Positions 8,177-16,679 of a DNA stretch of 64,000 nt are shown here, one piece after another (position 1 is the first letter of the stretch; each line of letters begins with the position of its first letter). The stretch is from Brevibacillus choshinensis. GTDB taxonomy: Bacteria > Bacillota > Bacilli > Brevibacillales > Brevibacillaceae. The position numbers were made by a program, and so were the translations under genes. Under the pieces are notes generated by a model. That model was given only the letters and a program-made list of their open reading frames with translations, was not told the origin of the DNA and searched no databases. The stretch covers positions 5,342,501 to 5,406,500 of the forward strand of contig NZ_CP069127.1 of assembly GCF_016811915.1 (NCBI RefSeq), read 5' to 3'.

Positions 8177-9991
8177 ATGTCAGTCTTTTCGAACCTCGGA
8201 TTCCAGAAAAAAATGATGCTCAGCTATCTCGTGATGATGCTGCTGATCGGCTGCGTGACGAGCTTGTTCAGCTACCAGATGACGAAAGTCACTTCGGACG
8301 AGATGCATTTGACGCAAAATATCTTGCCGCAGACGAGTGCCCTCTTGGAGGTCAAAAATCAGATTTACACGAAAACCTACTCGCTCAAGACCTATACGCT
8401 CACCCGCGACCAATCGTACCTGGATGATTACTACACCAATCTGATCGATACGTCGCGCTTTGCGGGCATCCCGCAGACGGAGGAAAACAGCGGGCTCTTC
8501 ACGATCATCGAGTCGATCTCCCAGCTGGATTTTCTCTTTTTGAACAAAATCAACCCGCTGCTCAAAGCTGACAATGTTCCAGCCGTCAGCTACGTCCTCT
8601 CCCACGAGGTTCAGCCGCTGATCGATCAGCTCGAACGGGATCTTTCCTTTTCCCTGAACCAGCTGGAGTACAAGACCAACAAAGAGTTCCAGAGCACGAA
8701 TGAGAGTATCAAGGTCTCTCTGATCCTGACCTATTCGGTCTCCGTCGCCTCCATTCTCTTTGGCATATTTTTCACCTTTTACTTCCGCAACCAGCTGCTG
8801 CGCCCTATCCAGTCCCTGATGCAGCAGGTCCGGGAAGTATCCAGAGGAACGTTTGGGCAGCAGATCGTCTACAACCATCAGGACGAGTTTTCGGAGCTGG
8901 CAGCCGAAATTAACAAGATGTCCACGAATATCGCCACCCTGTTTGCCCAGGATAAAGCCCAGCGTCAGGTCTTGATTGAGGAAAGAAACGTCCGGGAACA
9001 AATTCTCAACTCTCTTCCTGTCGGCATCATTACAAGGCCGTATGTGTCTGTGGATGTCCATGTGAACCGGCTGGCGAAGCATCTCGTGAAGCTGGATGCC
9101 AAAGGCTACCCGGTGGTGAAGTCTGGTACGTGGGAAGGCGGCGGGGATGCCCAGTGGTTTGTGAACCGGAAAATGACTTTGCTGAAGCAAGACGATACTC
9201 CCTTTACCGCTCTGGTCTCCTACATCCCGCTGCATAATCATCAGCACGAAAATGAAACTGGCTGGATGGTAGCCCTTCTGGATATTACGGAGCAGGAACA
9301 GGTGCAGGAATACTTGAATCAATCGGAAAAACTGGCCATGGTCGGTCAGCTGGCAGCCGGTGCGGCCCACGAAATCCGCAATCCACTGGCGGTCATTTAC
9401 GGCTTCATCCAGCTGCTTCAGCAGCAGCTGTCCGATCAGGAGCAGCAGCGTCACTATTTACCGCTCATCCTGCAGGAAATCGAGCGTGTCAATCAAATCG
9501 TCACGGAGCTGTTGATGCTGTCCAAGCCTTCTATGCCCAACTACCGCAATGTCCGGCTTGCAGATGTATTCCATTCGATTTTGCCATTGATGAAAGCCGA
9601 AGCCCTGCTCCACGGAATCGAAATCATCGACCGCTGCGATTCCGACACCCGTATTCATGTGGATGTGGAGCAGCTGAAGCAGATTCTTCTCAACCTGATG
9701 AAAAACAGCGTTGAAGCCATGAAAGAAGGCGGCATTCTCACTGTCGAGAGCCGCCTGGATGAAAAATATGTACACCTGCATGTGCGGGATACCGGTGAAG
9801 GCATTTCCCCCGAATACCTCGTCCGCATTTTTGACCCGTTCTTCTCGCTGAAAGAAGAAGGAACCGGGCTCGGCTTGCCAATCTCACGAAGAATGGTAGA
9901 AAACCACGGAGGAGATATTCAAGTGAACAGCAAGCTGGGAGAAGGAACCGAGATCATCATCTCACTGCCCCTCCAGCCCCATTTGCTCTGA
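8177..9991 (+). CDS. Membrane sensor histidine kinase
   Basis: A 604-residue kinase with TM1 (about residues 13-31), an extracytoplasmic four-helix-type sensor (32-180), TM2 (181-203), HAMP (205-260), a degenerate PAS-like region (265-375), HisKA with phosphoacceptor H398 (AAHEIRNPLAV), and HATPase_c (N-box N506 in LLNLMKNSVEAM, DTGEGI, GTGLGLPI). The catalytic half resembles sporulation and KinB/KinD-type kinases of Bacillales. No response regulator is adjacent. It is co-transcribed with the BMP-like gene. Its 3' end overlaps the convergent hydrolase gene by 35 bp. Confidence 0.9.
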   Translation: MSVFSNLGFQKKMMLSYLVMMLLIGCVTSLFSYQMTKVTSDEMHLTQNILPQTSALLEVKNQIYTKTYSLKTYTLTRDQSYLDDYYTNLIDTSRFAGIPQTEENSGLFTIIESISQLDFLFLNKINPLLKADNVPAVSYVLSHEVQPLIDQLERDLSFSLNQLEYKTNKEFQSTNESIKVSLILTYSVSVASILFGIFFTFYFRNQLLRPIQSLMQQVREVSRGTFGQQIVYNHQDEFSELAAEINKMSTNIATLFAQDKAQRQVLIEERNVREQILNSLPVGIITRPYVSVDVHVNRLAKHLVKLDAKGYPVVKSGTWEGGGDAQWFVNRKMTLLKQDDTPFTALVSYIPLHNHQHENETGWMVALLDITEQEQVQEYLNQSEKLAMVGQLAAGAAHEIRNPLAVIYGFIQLLQQQLSDQEQQRHYLPLILQEIERVNQIVTELLMLSKPSMPNYRNVRLADVFHSILPLMKAEALLHGIEIIDRCDSDTRIHVDVEQLKQILLNLMKNSVEAMKEGGILTVESRLDEKYVHLHVRDTGEGISPEYLVRIFDPFFSLKEEGTGLGLPISRRMVENHGGDIQVNSKLGEGTEIIISLPLQPHLL

Positions 9992-10805
9992 TACCCTCCA
10001 CTCCCTCCAGCAAGCGACTTTTGCTCTCCTGGCCTTTTTCATCCAGCCAGGCAAACATGCGACGGGTATAGTTTTCCATATCGGTTCCCTGAAACAAGTG
10101 GCTGGCCCCCTCCGCCAGCCACATTTCATGGGGCAGACCTGCCTCGCGGAGTGCCTTCTCCAGCCTGTACGCGTGTTCGACCCCTACATTTTCATCGGCC
10201 GTTCCATGGATAATCAGAACGGGGCACGTGATTTCCCCGATCCGATACAGCGGCGTGCGCTCGCGGTAAGCCTCCACCTGTTTTCCTGGATGACCGACTA
10301 TCCGGCGAAGCATGCGGCGCAAATCCACTCGTTCCTCGTAGGTTAAAAAGAGGTCGCTTACCCCGCTCCACACGACAGCCGCGAGCACTCCCCTGCATTC
10401 CATCGCCGCAAATAACGCCATGATCCCCCCTCGGGAAAATCCAAAGACGCTGATTCGCTCACGGTCGACTTCGGGCATTTGGAGGAGCAGGTCGTACGCC
10501 GCAAACACGTCGTGGCGATCAGCTCCCCCGAATTCATCCCGGCCTTCCCCGCCCTCGTTGCCACGATAATGAGGAGCGAGTACGACATAGCCAAAGGCAG
10601 CCATCTGACTGATGCGCTCGGGCTTCACCTGCCCGACTCCCCTGATGCCTCCGCGGCAGTACAACAGCGCGGGCAAGATTTTTTTCTGTTTCAAGTCCTC
10701 TTCCGGTATCGCCAGCGCAGCCTTGACGAGCAGACCCTGGCTGTAATAACTGACTGTATAGAGCAAGACGCCCGGAACGACAGACTCTTCCGGTGTGATA
10801 GTCAT
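9957..10805 (-). CDS. Alpha/beta hydrolase (prolyl-oligopeptidase / dienelactone hydrolase type)
   Basis: A 282-residue cytoplasmic hydrolase. The nucleophile elbow GFSRGG lies near residue 128, the acid in HGTADENV and the histidine in GASHLF, giving a full Ser-Asp-His triad. The oxyanion region RGGIRG and PHYRGNEGG are typical of S9-type acyl-peptide hydrolases and X-Pro-like esterases. The ATG overlaps the stop of the upstream LysR gene (TGATG), which implies translational coupling. The end overlaps the sensor kinase gene tail-to-tail by 35 bp. The substrate is unknown. Confidence 0.85.
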   Translation of the reverse strand: MTITPEESVVPGVLLYTVSYYSQGLLVKAALAIPEEDLKQKKILPALLYCRGGIRGVGQVKPERISQMAAFGYVVLAPHYRGNEGGEGRDEFGGADRHDVFAAYDLLLQMPEVDRERISVFGFSRGGIMALFAAMECRGVLAAVVWSGVSDLFLTYEERVDLRRMLRRIVGHPGKQVEAYRERTPLYRIGEITCPVLIIHGTADENVGVEHAYRLEKALREAGLPHEMWLAEGASHLFQGTDMENYTRRMFAWLDEKGQESKSRLLEGVEGIRANGAGGAVR

Positions 10806-11689
10806 CAGATCCCTCCTCCCTCGCTGGTGACACTCTGTATCCATTGCTCCATCGCCCGTGACAGCCACTTCTTTTTGTGATAGACCACCTGAATCGAAAA
10901 GGGCGGTTTGCCGGTATGAAACGGGACTGCTGCCAGGGAAGCCTCCTTCATCTCCCTTTCGACAGCCATACGGGGCAACAGCGCAATTCCCAGACCGCAG
11001 CGCACACACTGCTTGATCGCTTCGGGATTGCTGAACTGGCAGGCAATCCTGTGTGCGACCCCTTCCTCCCGCAGCGTCTCCATTAGCATCCCCCGATACG
11101 TGCAGCCTTCTTCCGTCACGATGAGAGATTCGCCTTGCAGGTCGCGTACAGTGATCGCACTGGCAGATGACAGACGATGATCGTGCGGCATGACAATGAC
11201 GAGCTCTTCCTGCCGAACGACACGCACGACCAGATCCTCATCGGTGCAAAGCCGATCGAAAATAAACCCGATGTCCACTTCGCCCTCTTTGAGCTGCGCG
11301 AGGATGGCCGCCTCACTCCCCGTTTGAAGAACCAAGTCCGCCTCCGCATAGGATTGACGGAAATTCTGCAAATGGGGCGGGAGATAAAAAGCAGCCAGCG
11401 TATCGATGGTCGCAATGCGGATCGGCCCCGTAATTTCACGGCTCACGGCTTCTTTCGATTCACCGTAGAGCCGAATCAATTCCTTGGCATATGGCAGCAA
11501 AACCTCCCCAGCTTGTGTCAGTCGCAGCTTTCTGCCAAAGCGTTCGAACAATGGCGCTCCGTACGACTGCTCCAGCTTTTGCATCTGAGCTGTTACCGTA
11601 GGCTGTGCATATCCCAGCTCTTCCGCCGCCCGCGTAAAGCTGCCCCATCTGGCAACTTCACGGAAGGTATGCAGATAGACCAGCTCCAT
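10805..11689 (-). CDS. LysR-family transcriptional regulator
   Basis: A 294-residue LTTR. The N-terminal winged HTH (MELVYLHTFREVARWGSFTRAAEELGYAQPTVTAQMQKLE, split here only for description) covers residues 1-60; the effector-binding domain occupies about 90-290. The start is set by GGGAGG upstream. It is translationally coupled to the downstream hydrolase and divergent from the rhodanese gene. Both are plausible targets. An AGTGT-AATG-ACACT palindrome lies between at 11710-11723. Confidence 0.88.
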   Translation of the reverse strand: MELVYLHTFREVARWGSFTRAAEELGYAQPTVTAQMQKLEQSYGAPLFERFGRKLRLTQAGEVLLPYAKELIRLYGESKEAVSREITGPIRIATIDTLAAFYLPPHLQNFRQSYAEADLVLQTGSEAAILAQLKEGEVDIGFIFDRLCTDEDLVVRVVRQEELVIVMPHDHRLSSASAITVRDLQGESLIVTEEGCTYRGMLMETLREEGVAHRIACQFSNPEAIKQCVRCGLGIALLPRMAVEREMKEASLAAVPFHTGKPPFSIQVVYHKKKWLSRAMEQWIQSVTSEGGGI

Positions 11690-11709
11690 TTGAAAGCCTC
11701 CCATAGAAA

Positions 11710-11723
11710 AGTGTAATGACACT
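11710..11723. promoter_or_regulatory. Short palindrome in the LysR-rhodanese divergent region
   Basis: AGTGT-AATG-ACACT, perfect 5-bp arms, 21 bases upstream of the LysR start. A possible autoregulatory site; short enough to be chance. Confidence 0.25.
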
Positions 11724-11803
11724 CATCAATTAGTATAGATAACTCTGATGTTAAATCCCATGCTACCCTAGATTCATCCCAATCCACAAGGAGGAATCTT
11801 CCA

Positions 11804-12223
11804 ATGTCACTTGTTCTGCAAACACCTGCCGCTCTTCCCCAGCAAGCAGCCAATCATTTCCTCAACAGGCTTTCCGTTGAAACCGATGTCTCCGATGTAT
11901 GGAGCGATATCCAAAACGGTGTAAGCGATTTTTTGCTCATCGACGTCCGCAGCGAATCGGCTTATCAGGAGGCTCATCTTCCGGGAGCTCTGTCCCTTCC
12001 CCATCCGAGCATCTGCGAAGAATCCACCACTATGCTAGATTCCGAAAAGCTGATCGTCGTTTACTGCTGGAGCCCTGCCTGCAACGGGGCCACCAAGGGT
12101 GCCGCCAAGCTCGCTGCCCTCGGTTTTCGCGTCAAGGAAATGCTGGGCGGTATCGAATACTGGCGCCGGGAAGGCCACCCCGTCGAAGGCCGGTTGGGAG
12201 CAGCTGCTCCGCTGATCGGATAA
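11804..12223 (+). CDS. Rhodanese-like domain protein
   Basis: A 139-residue single rhodanese domain. DFLLIDVRSESAYQEAHLPGALSLPHP is the N-terminal rhodanese signature; the active-site loop is in VVYCWSPACNGATKGA, with the cysteine before NGATKG as candidate persulfide carrier and a second cysteine five residues upstream. It likely transfers sulfane sulfur in the cytoplasm. It is monocistronic, divergent from a LysR regulator and closed by a strong terminator. Confidence 0.88.
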   Translation: MSLVLQTPAALPQQAANHFLNRLSVETDVSDVWSDIQNGVSDFLLIDVRSESAYQEAHLPGALSLPHPSICEESTTMLDSEKLIVVYCWSPACNGATKGAAKLAALGFRVKEMLGGIEYWRREGHPVEGRLGAAAPLIG

Positions 12224-12236
12224 TGCAGGCCAATAG

Positions 12237-12268
12237 AAAAAGGACGGGTCAATTGATCCCGTCCTTTT
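12237..12268. terminator. Bidirectional terminator
   Basis: An 11-bp stem AAAAGGACGGG / CCCGTCCTTTT (12238-12268) with a nearly self-complementary loop. It lies between the convergent rhodanese and S1-domain genes, with a U-tract in both directions. Confidence 0.88.
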
Positions 12269-12290
12269 ACGTATACCGTTATCGCAAGGC

Positions 12291-12704
12291 TTAGTAGCCG
12301 CGTTTTGCGTTCTTTTTGTTGATCGTCGCAAGGTTCTCTTCGCTATGCTTCATCCATTTTTTGAGTTTGTCCTCGAAGGATGCTCCGGTATCTCGTTTTG
12401 CATTTCCTCCGCGGTCGCCCCCACGATATCCACCACCACGGCGCTCTTCACGTTCCGGACGCTCAGGCGCTGGGAGTGCGGCGCGAACCGAAAGCGAGAT
12501 TTTGCCTGCATCATCAATGGAGAGAACTTTCACTTTTACTTGTGCTCCAACGGCAAAGTGATCATTGATATCCTTTACAAAACCGTTTGCTACTTGGGAA
12601 ATGTGGACCAGCCCCTGCTCGGTTTCGCTGACTGCTACGAACATCCCAAACGGTTTAATCGCTGTCACTTTTCCCTCGATGATGCTTCCCACTTGTACTG
12701 CCAT
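12291..12704 (-). CDS. S1 RNA-binding domain protein (general stress protein 13 / YugI type)
   Basis: A 137-residue protein. A single S1 OB-fold spans residues 1-72 (VGSIIEGKVTAIKPFGMFVAV; GLVHISQVANGFVKDI; VKVKVLSIDDAGKISLSVRA). An RGG-like linker (about residues 80-105) is followed by a basic helix (FEDKLKKWMKHSEENLATINKK). It resembles ribosome-associated YugI/GSP13. The start is fixed by AAAAGGAG; an upstream in-frame extension lacks a ribosome site. Monocistronic. Confidence 0.9.
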   Translation of the reverse strand: MAVQVGSIIEGKVTAIKPFGMFVAVSETEQGLVHISQVANGFVKDINDHFAVGAQVKVKVLSIDDAGKISLSVRAALPAPERPEREERRGGGYRGGDRGGNAKRDTGASFEDKLKKWMKHSEENLATINKKNAKRGY

Positions 12705-12855
12705 CCAGTTTGCACTCCTTTTATCATTTCCGAAAAATGGTGAGAACCTCAACCAGAAGCCTCATTCTCCTAGTATAGCAGAGAAAATCAAATACTGAAA
12801 AGCCTATTCTTTCTCCGCAAACACATAGCCTCTGAGAGGCTCGGCACCGTTTCTA

Positions 12856-13350
12856 TTATGACACGGATTTTCTGGAATACAAGTAGACAATCATTACCAC
12901 CAAGAGCATGCTCAATGAACCGGAGGCATCCAGCAGCACATCGCCGACCATTCCCGTGCGGTCCGGCGTGAATGTCTGGTGCCATTCATCGAGCACCGCT
13001 GCCAGCAGACTGAAAAAAGCGCTCCACGGCAAGGCGACGGCAAAGGATAGGCGATGGCGAAAAACCCGGTAAAAGCTGAGGGCCAGCAGGGCGAAAACGG
13101 AGAAATGGGTGGCTTTGCGCAGGAGAAATTCCAGAACCCCCCCAATCCCTTTTTCCTCCACACTGATTTCCTTGCCGGCATACTGGAACGACCAGTCCGC
13201 CATCCGATCTCCCAAATTGCTCTGATCCGCAATCTCGGACAACGTCCCTCGCATGTCTTGCTTGTAGTACGGCGTCGATGACGATATGAACAGCCCGACG
13301 AGGATGCCGGCCAGCAATATATAGTCAAAGAGCTTGATGTATCGGCGCAC
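12856..13350 (-). CDS. VanZ-like family membrane protein
   Basis: A 164-residue protein with about four membrane segments. The VanZ hallmarks are present: KATHFSVFALLALSFYR in the second helix and DEWHQTFTPDRTGMVGDVLLDASG in the third/fourth. VanZ proteins confer low-level teicoplanin tolerance in enterococci, but most chromosomal homologues have no known function. GTG start after GGAGGAG. Confidence 0.88.
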   Translation of the reverse strand: MRRYIKLFDYILLAGILVGLFISSSTPYYKQDMRGTLSEIADQSNLGDRMADWSFQYAGKEISVEEKGIGGVLEFLLRKATHFSVFALLALSFYRVFRHRLSFAVALPWSAFFSLLAAVLDEWHQTFTPDRTGMVGDVLLDASGSLSMLLVVMIVYLYSRKSVS

Positions 13351-13412
13351 TTCGGTCTCCTCCCTTGATCACTGCCTCTCTCCTTATCTTACATGAGAAT
13401 GGACGGAAAACG

Positions 13413-13448
13413 GAGAAAACCGACGCCAACCTATTGGTTAGCGTCGGT
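13413..13448 (-). terminator. Terminator overlapping the RND gene stop
   Basis: Stem ACCGACGC (13419-13426) / GCGTCGGT (13441-13448) with an inner AACC/GGTT. On the reverse strand it is followed by TTTTCTCC. The stop codon of the RND gene (13431-13433) lies in the loop. Confidence 0.75.
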
Positions 13449-16400
13449 AGCATGTGCGGATAACGGAAGGAAGTCTTCCTCGGACAAGTCATTTCTAGCA
13501 GGTTCATCAGGCTCACGCTTGTCGTAGCGCTGTTCCCATCTGCGTTGCTTGAGCCATTGCTTCCGCTCCCTCGCATCCCGCTTGCGGACTCTGTCGTTTT
13601 CCCACCAGATTCGTATACGGTCCAGCACGATGGGAAGGGAGAGCTCTCCTTTGGTCGCTTGCGCCCATTCAGCTGCGTGATGCATGCCCGGTATCAGCAC
13701 AATCGCGGCAAAGGCACCGAGCAAAGTGCCAAACAGAAGTGTACTGGCAAAGGAGGCAAACGGGTCTACTCCAGTCGTCCATCCGAAGGCAAGGGGCACG
13801 CTCGCCAGCAAAACCGAGGCAAAGACCGTGACCTGAGTCGCAAACGCTCGTCCAAAACCCAAACGGACAGACTCCCAGATCGAATTCTTCTCTCGTTCAT
13901 CCCTGGCCGCAAACAGGTCGTCCAGCAGCACCAACGCTTGCTGCAGCAGTACGGCGCCGGCTCCCATCATGCCGTAAAAAGCCATTCCGTTCATCGGACG
14001 ATCCATGATCAGCATGCCCACCATGACGCTCCCTGACAACACGGGCAAGATCAGCAGCGCCAAAAGTCCGTCACGGGTCCTGCCCAGCAAGAGCAGACTT
14101 GCCAAAAGAACGGTGGCAAAGAGCCCTGCCACTGCAAGCACACGCCCGCTCCAATCCACTTTGTCCGTCTGTTCCTCCTTCAGCTTTTTCAGCTCATCGG
14201 CATTCAGGACGGAATATCCTTCTGGAATCGTCATCGTTTTTTGCATCCGCAAAGGCAAGACGTAGGAAAGCGAATCAATCCGCCCCGCATCCCGAACGGC
14301 ACTGCTGACTGTGAAGACGTACAGGCCGTCTTCGCGCTGATAAACAAGCGGCGCCTGCCCGATCTGCCAATCGACGAGTTCGCCCAGCCGAACCTTTCCG
14401 GCCGGCGTGCGAATCAAGATATTCTTCACCTGATCAGGATGCTCCATCCACTTGTCCGGAAAGCGCACCACGACAGGAACACTCTGCTCGTTCCAGTAAA
14501 CGCTTCCCGCTGTTTTTTCCCCCAGGTAGCTCTCCAGCTGCGTTTTGATCTGGGCTTCGGATACCCGGTAGCGTGCCAGCATGTCCGCTTTGGGGCGAAT
14601 CTCAATGATCGTATCGACCGATTCGGCACCGATTCTTTCATCCGTAACGATCTCGTTGCCGTCTTCATCGCGTGACGTGTATTTTTGCAGCTGGTTCAGC
14701 ACTTCCTGTGCAATCCCCTGTGTGGTGAGCAAGGAAGGTCCCTTCACGGTAAATTCCAATCGGGTCTTCACATCATCACTGACGACAAAGGCGAACGGGT
14801 CTGTCCCCGGGATGTCACGGAGCAGCTTGTCCAGTTCCTTTTCCAGATTCGTGAGCGTCATCGTCCAGTCGTATCTGTCTGCGAGCTTCAAATGCAAGGA
14901 CAGTCGTTCCTTGGACGCCACCGTGTACACGTCTTGAATTTCAGCGAGCCCTCGAAGACGCTCGTCAGCGATTTGCGACGCCCGCATTGCTTCGTCGATC
15001 GTGCTTCCCTGCACCATTTCCAGAGACAGCGTCTTATCATTGGTCGTCAACTCGCCGTAGTCATCTACCAGCACAAACGAATGCAGCAAGACAACCATCA
15101 TCAGAGAAGCGACGAGGGTGATTCCATAAGGCAAATACCCCTGCTTCACGAGGCGCTCCCACCGTTTCCAAGCATAGCGTGTCGCCACCCCCGGCGTGCG
15201 GGCTTCGCGTTCGGTTCCGACAGCGAGCCACATCCCAGCCAGTACCGGTGTGATGAAGCCGTAGACGAGAAGGAGCGCTACCGTCCCCCATAAAAGGACG
15301 GGCCATGCATCGTACAGCACGATCCTGTCCGCTGCTTCCAGGAAATCCGTCATCATCAGGCCGAACCAGCAAGCCGCTGCGATCACAATCGCGAGCAGCA
15401 GTGGCTTCATCAGCTTCCACGACTCCTGCAAAGCAAGCAGGAAGTCGATAGCCCCGCGTCGCTGCAAGCGGTGAAACAGCGCTGCCCCTGCTCCCGTATA
15501 CATCAGGCATAAGACGATGAGCGGGCCGATAGAGGTGTACGTCAGCGCCACATCGGTGAGCCACATGCCCCCCAATGTACAGCCAGCCGCCATGACAACA
15601 GCCAGTAACGAAAGCAGCGACATGCCCACGCGTCTCGTACGCATGAAAAGGAACACCGCACACAAGGCGGATGCCAGCACCGCTAACAAGGACAGCTGCC
15701 AGACTGCACCCGCAAGCGGCCCTGCCTGGTCATCAAACAGATCGATCCTGTATTTGCCGCCAGCTGCTTCGTTCAGTTCCCGAATCGCATCGGCAGCTTG
15801 GGTCCGCAGGGAAGGGACCTGTCCCACATCTGCAGCTACCAGCGTGATTCCTACTGCAGGCGATCCGTGATAGACACTCACTTCATCCCCTTTGCTGCCT
15901 CGCAAATCGCGGATGTCTGCCAATGTTTTCAGCGTGACGTATCCCTGATCTGTAGTGATCAGCTGCTTGCCCAATCCCTGCGGTCCTTCCGACATGCTGG
16001 ACCACAAAAAGGAAGCCCGATCTTTGTTTTGACCCACGGAGCCCAGTTCTTCGCCCGGCACGTCACCAGGGAGCTGGTCGAGCACGTCACCTGGTGTCAG
16101 ACCGTATGCGAGCAGCATGGACGGGCGAAACAGAATCTCTACCTTTTTCTGAACGGAACGGTCATCGATTTCTACCTGCGCGACACCCGGCAGGCTGATC
16201 AGCTTTTCATAGACCGTGTAATGAGCGACATCGGATAAGGTCTGTACATCGTTTCCGTACAGCAGATAAAAGCCGACTCGATTATCCTTCAGGTTGTCCT
16301 GACTGATGCTCCACTCCTTGACCGGAAGCTGCTTCGTCACTTCCGCCAGCTTCTTTTCCAGGCGCTCCTTGTAATCGGACCCGATGCGCTCGGTCGTCTC

Positions 16401-16679
16401 TACTGTGACGGATGCCGAGCCAGGCCGGGATTCAGATGTAATCGTCAGAGCATCACCGACAGCACGGACCGACTCCTCTACCGGCCGAGTAATGGTCTCG
16501 TCGATCTTGCCGGTAGTCAGTCCGGGAACGGCTAGATGGATCGTATAGACTGGAACCGGCCGATCGGGGAATGTGGTGACGTCCATCCGCAGCACAGCGC
16601 CGATCCCCAGCAGGAAGCAAGCAATCGCCAAGAGACGGGCCAAGGAAGGAATGATGGAAACAAACGACCGATTATTCAT
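13431..16679 (-). CDS. RND-family efflux permease, divergent
   Basis: A 1082-residue membrane protein with RND architecture: TM1, a large porter loop (about 35-325), TMs 2-6, TM7, a second loop (about 545-860), then TMs 8-12 and a basic cytoplasmic tail (about 1030-1082). Porter-domain motifs such as VEESVRAVGDALTITSES and GVAQVEIDDRSVQKKVEI match the HAE1/AcrB family. In TM4 the DD pair of the usual GLVVDDAIVVVEN is not seen; the equivalent stretch is LCLMYTGAGAALFHRL (about residues 388-403). In TM10 a glutamine pair stands where the Lys-Asn is expected (LLQQALVLLDDL). It is translationally coupled to the upstream adaptor gene (8-bp overlap). Confidence 0.85.
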   Translation of the reverse strand: MNNRSFVSIIPSLARLLAIACFLLGIGAVLRMDVTTFPDRPVPVYTIHLAVPGLTTGKIDETITRPVEESVRAVGDALTITSESRPGSASVTVETTERIGSDYKERLEKKLAEVTKQLPVKEWSISQDNLKDNRVGFYLLYGNDVQTLSDVAHYTVYEKLISLPGVAQVEIDDRSVQKKVEILFRPSMLLAYGLTPGDVLDQLPGDVPGEELGSVGQNKDRASFLWSSMSEGPQGLGKQLITTDQGYVTLKTLADIRDLRGSKGDEVSVYHGSPAVGITLVAADVGQVPSLRTQAADAIRELNEAAGGKYRIDLFDDQAGPLAGAVWQLSLLAVLASALCAVFLFMRTRRVGMSLLSLLAVVMAAGCTLGGMWLTDVALTYTSIGPLIVLCLMYTGAGAALFHRLQRRGAIDFLLALQESWKLMKPLLLAIVIAAACWFGLMMTDFLEAADRIVLYDAWPVLLWGTVALLLVYGFITPVLAGMWLAVGTEREARTPGVATRYAWKRWERLVKQGYLPYGITLVASLMMVVLLHSFVLVDDYGELTTNDKTLSLEMVQGSTIDEAMRASQIADERLRGLAEIQDVYTVASKERLSLHLKLADRYDWTMTLTNLEKELDKLLRDIPGTDPFAFVVSDDVKTRLEFTVKGPSLLTTQGIAQEVLNQLQKYTSRDEDGNEIVTDERIGAESVDTIIEIRPKADMLARYRVSEAQIKTQLESYLGEKTAGSVYWNEQSVPVVVRFPDKWMEHPDQVKNILIRTPAGKVRLGELVDWQIGQAPLVYQREDGLYVFTVSSAVRDAGRIDSLSYVLPLRMQKTMTIPEGYSVLNADELKKLKEEQTDKVDWSGRVLAVAGLFATVLLASLLLLGRTRDGLLALLILPVLSGSVMVGMLIMDRPMNGMAFYGMMGAGAVLLQQALVLLDDLFAARDEREKNSIWESVRLGFGRAFATQVTVFASVLLASVPLAFGWTTGVDPFASFASTLLFGTLLGAFAAIVLIPGMHHAAEWAQATKGELSLPIVLDRIRIWWENDRVRKRDARERKQWLKQRRWEQRYDKREPDEPARNDLSEEDFLPLSAHATDANQ

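Noticed and set aside
8180-9454. 424-codon open frame opposite the sensor kinase
   Set aside because: Shadow of the real kinase gene; no recognisable domain.
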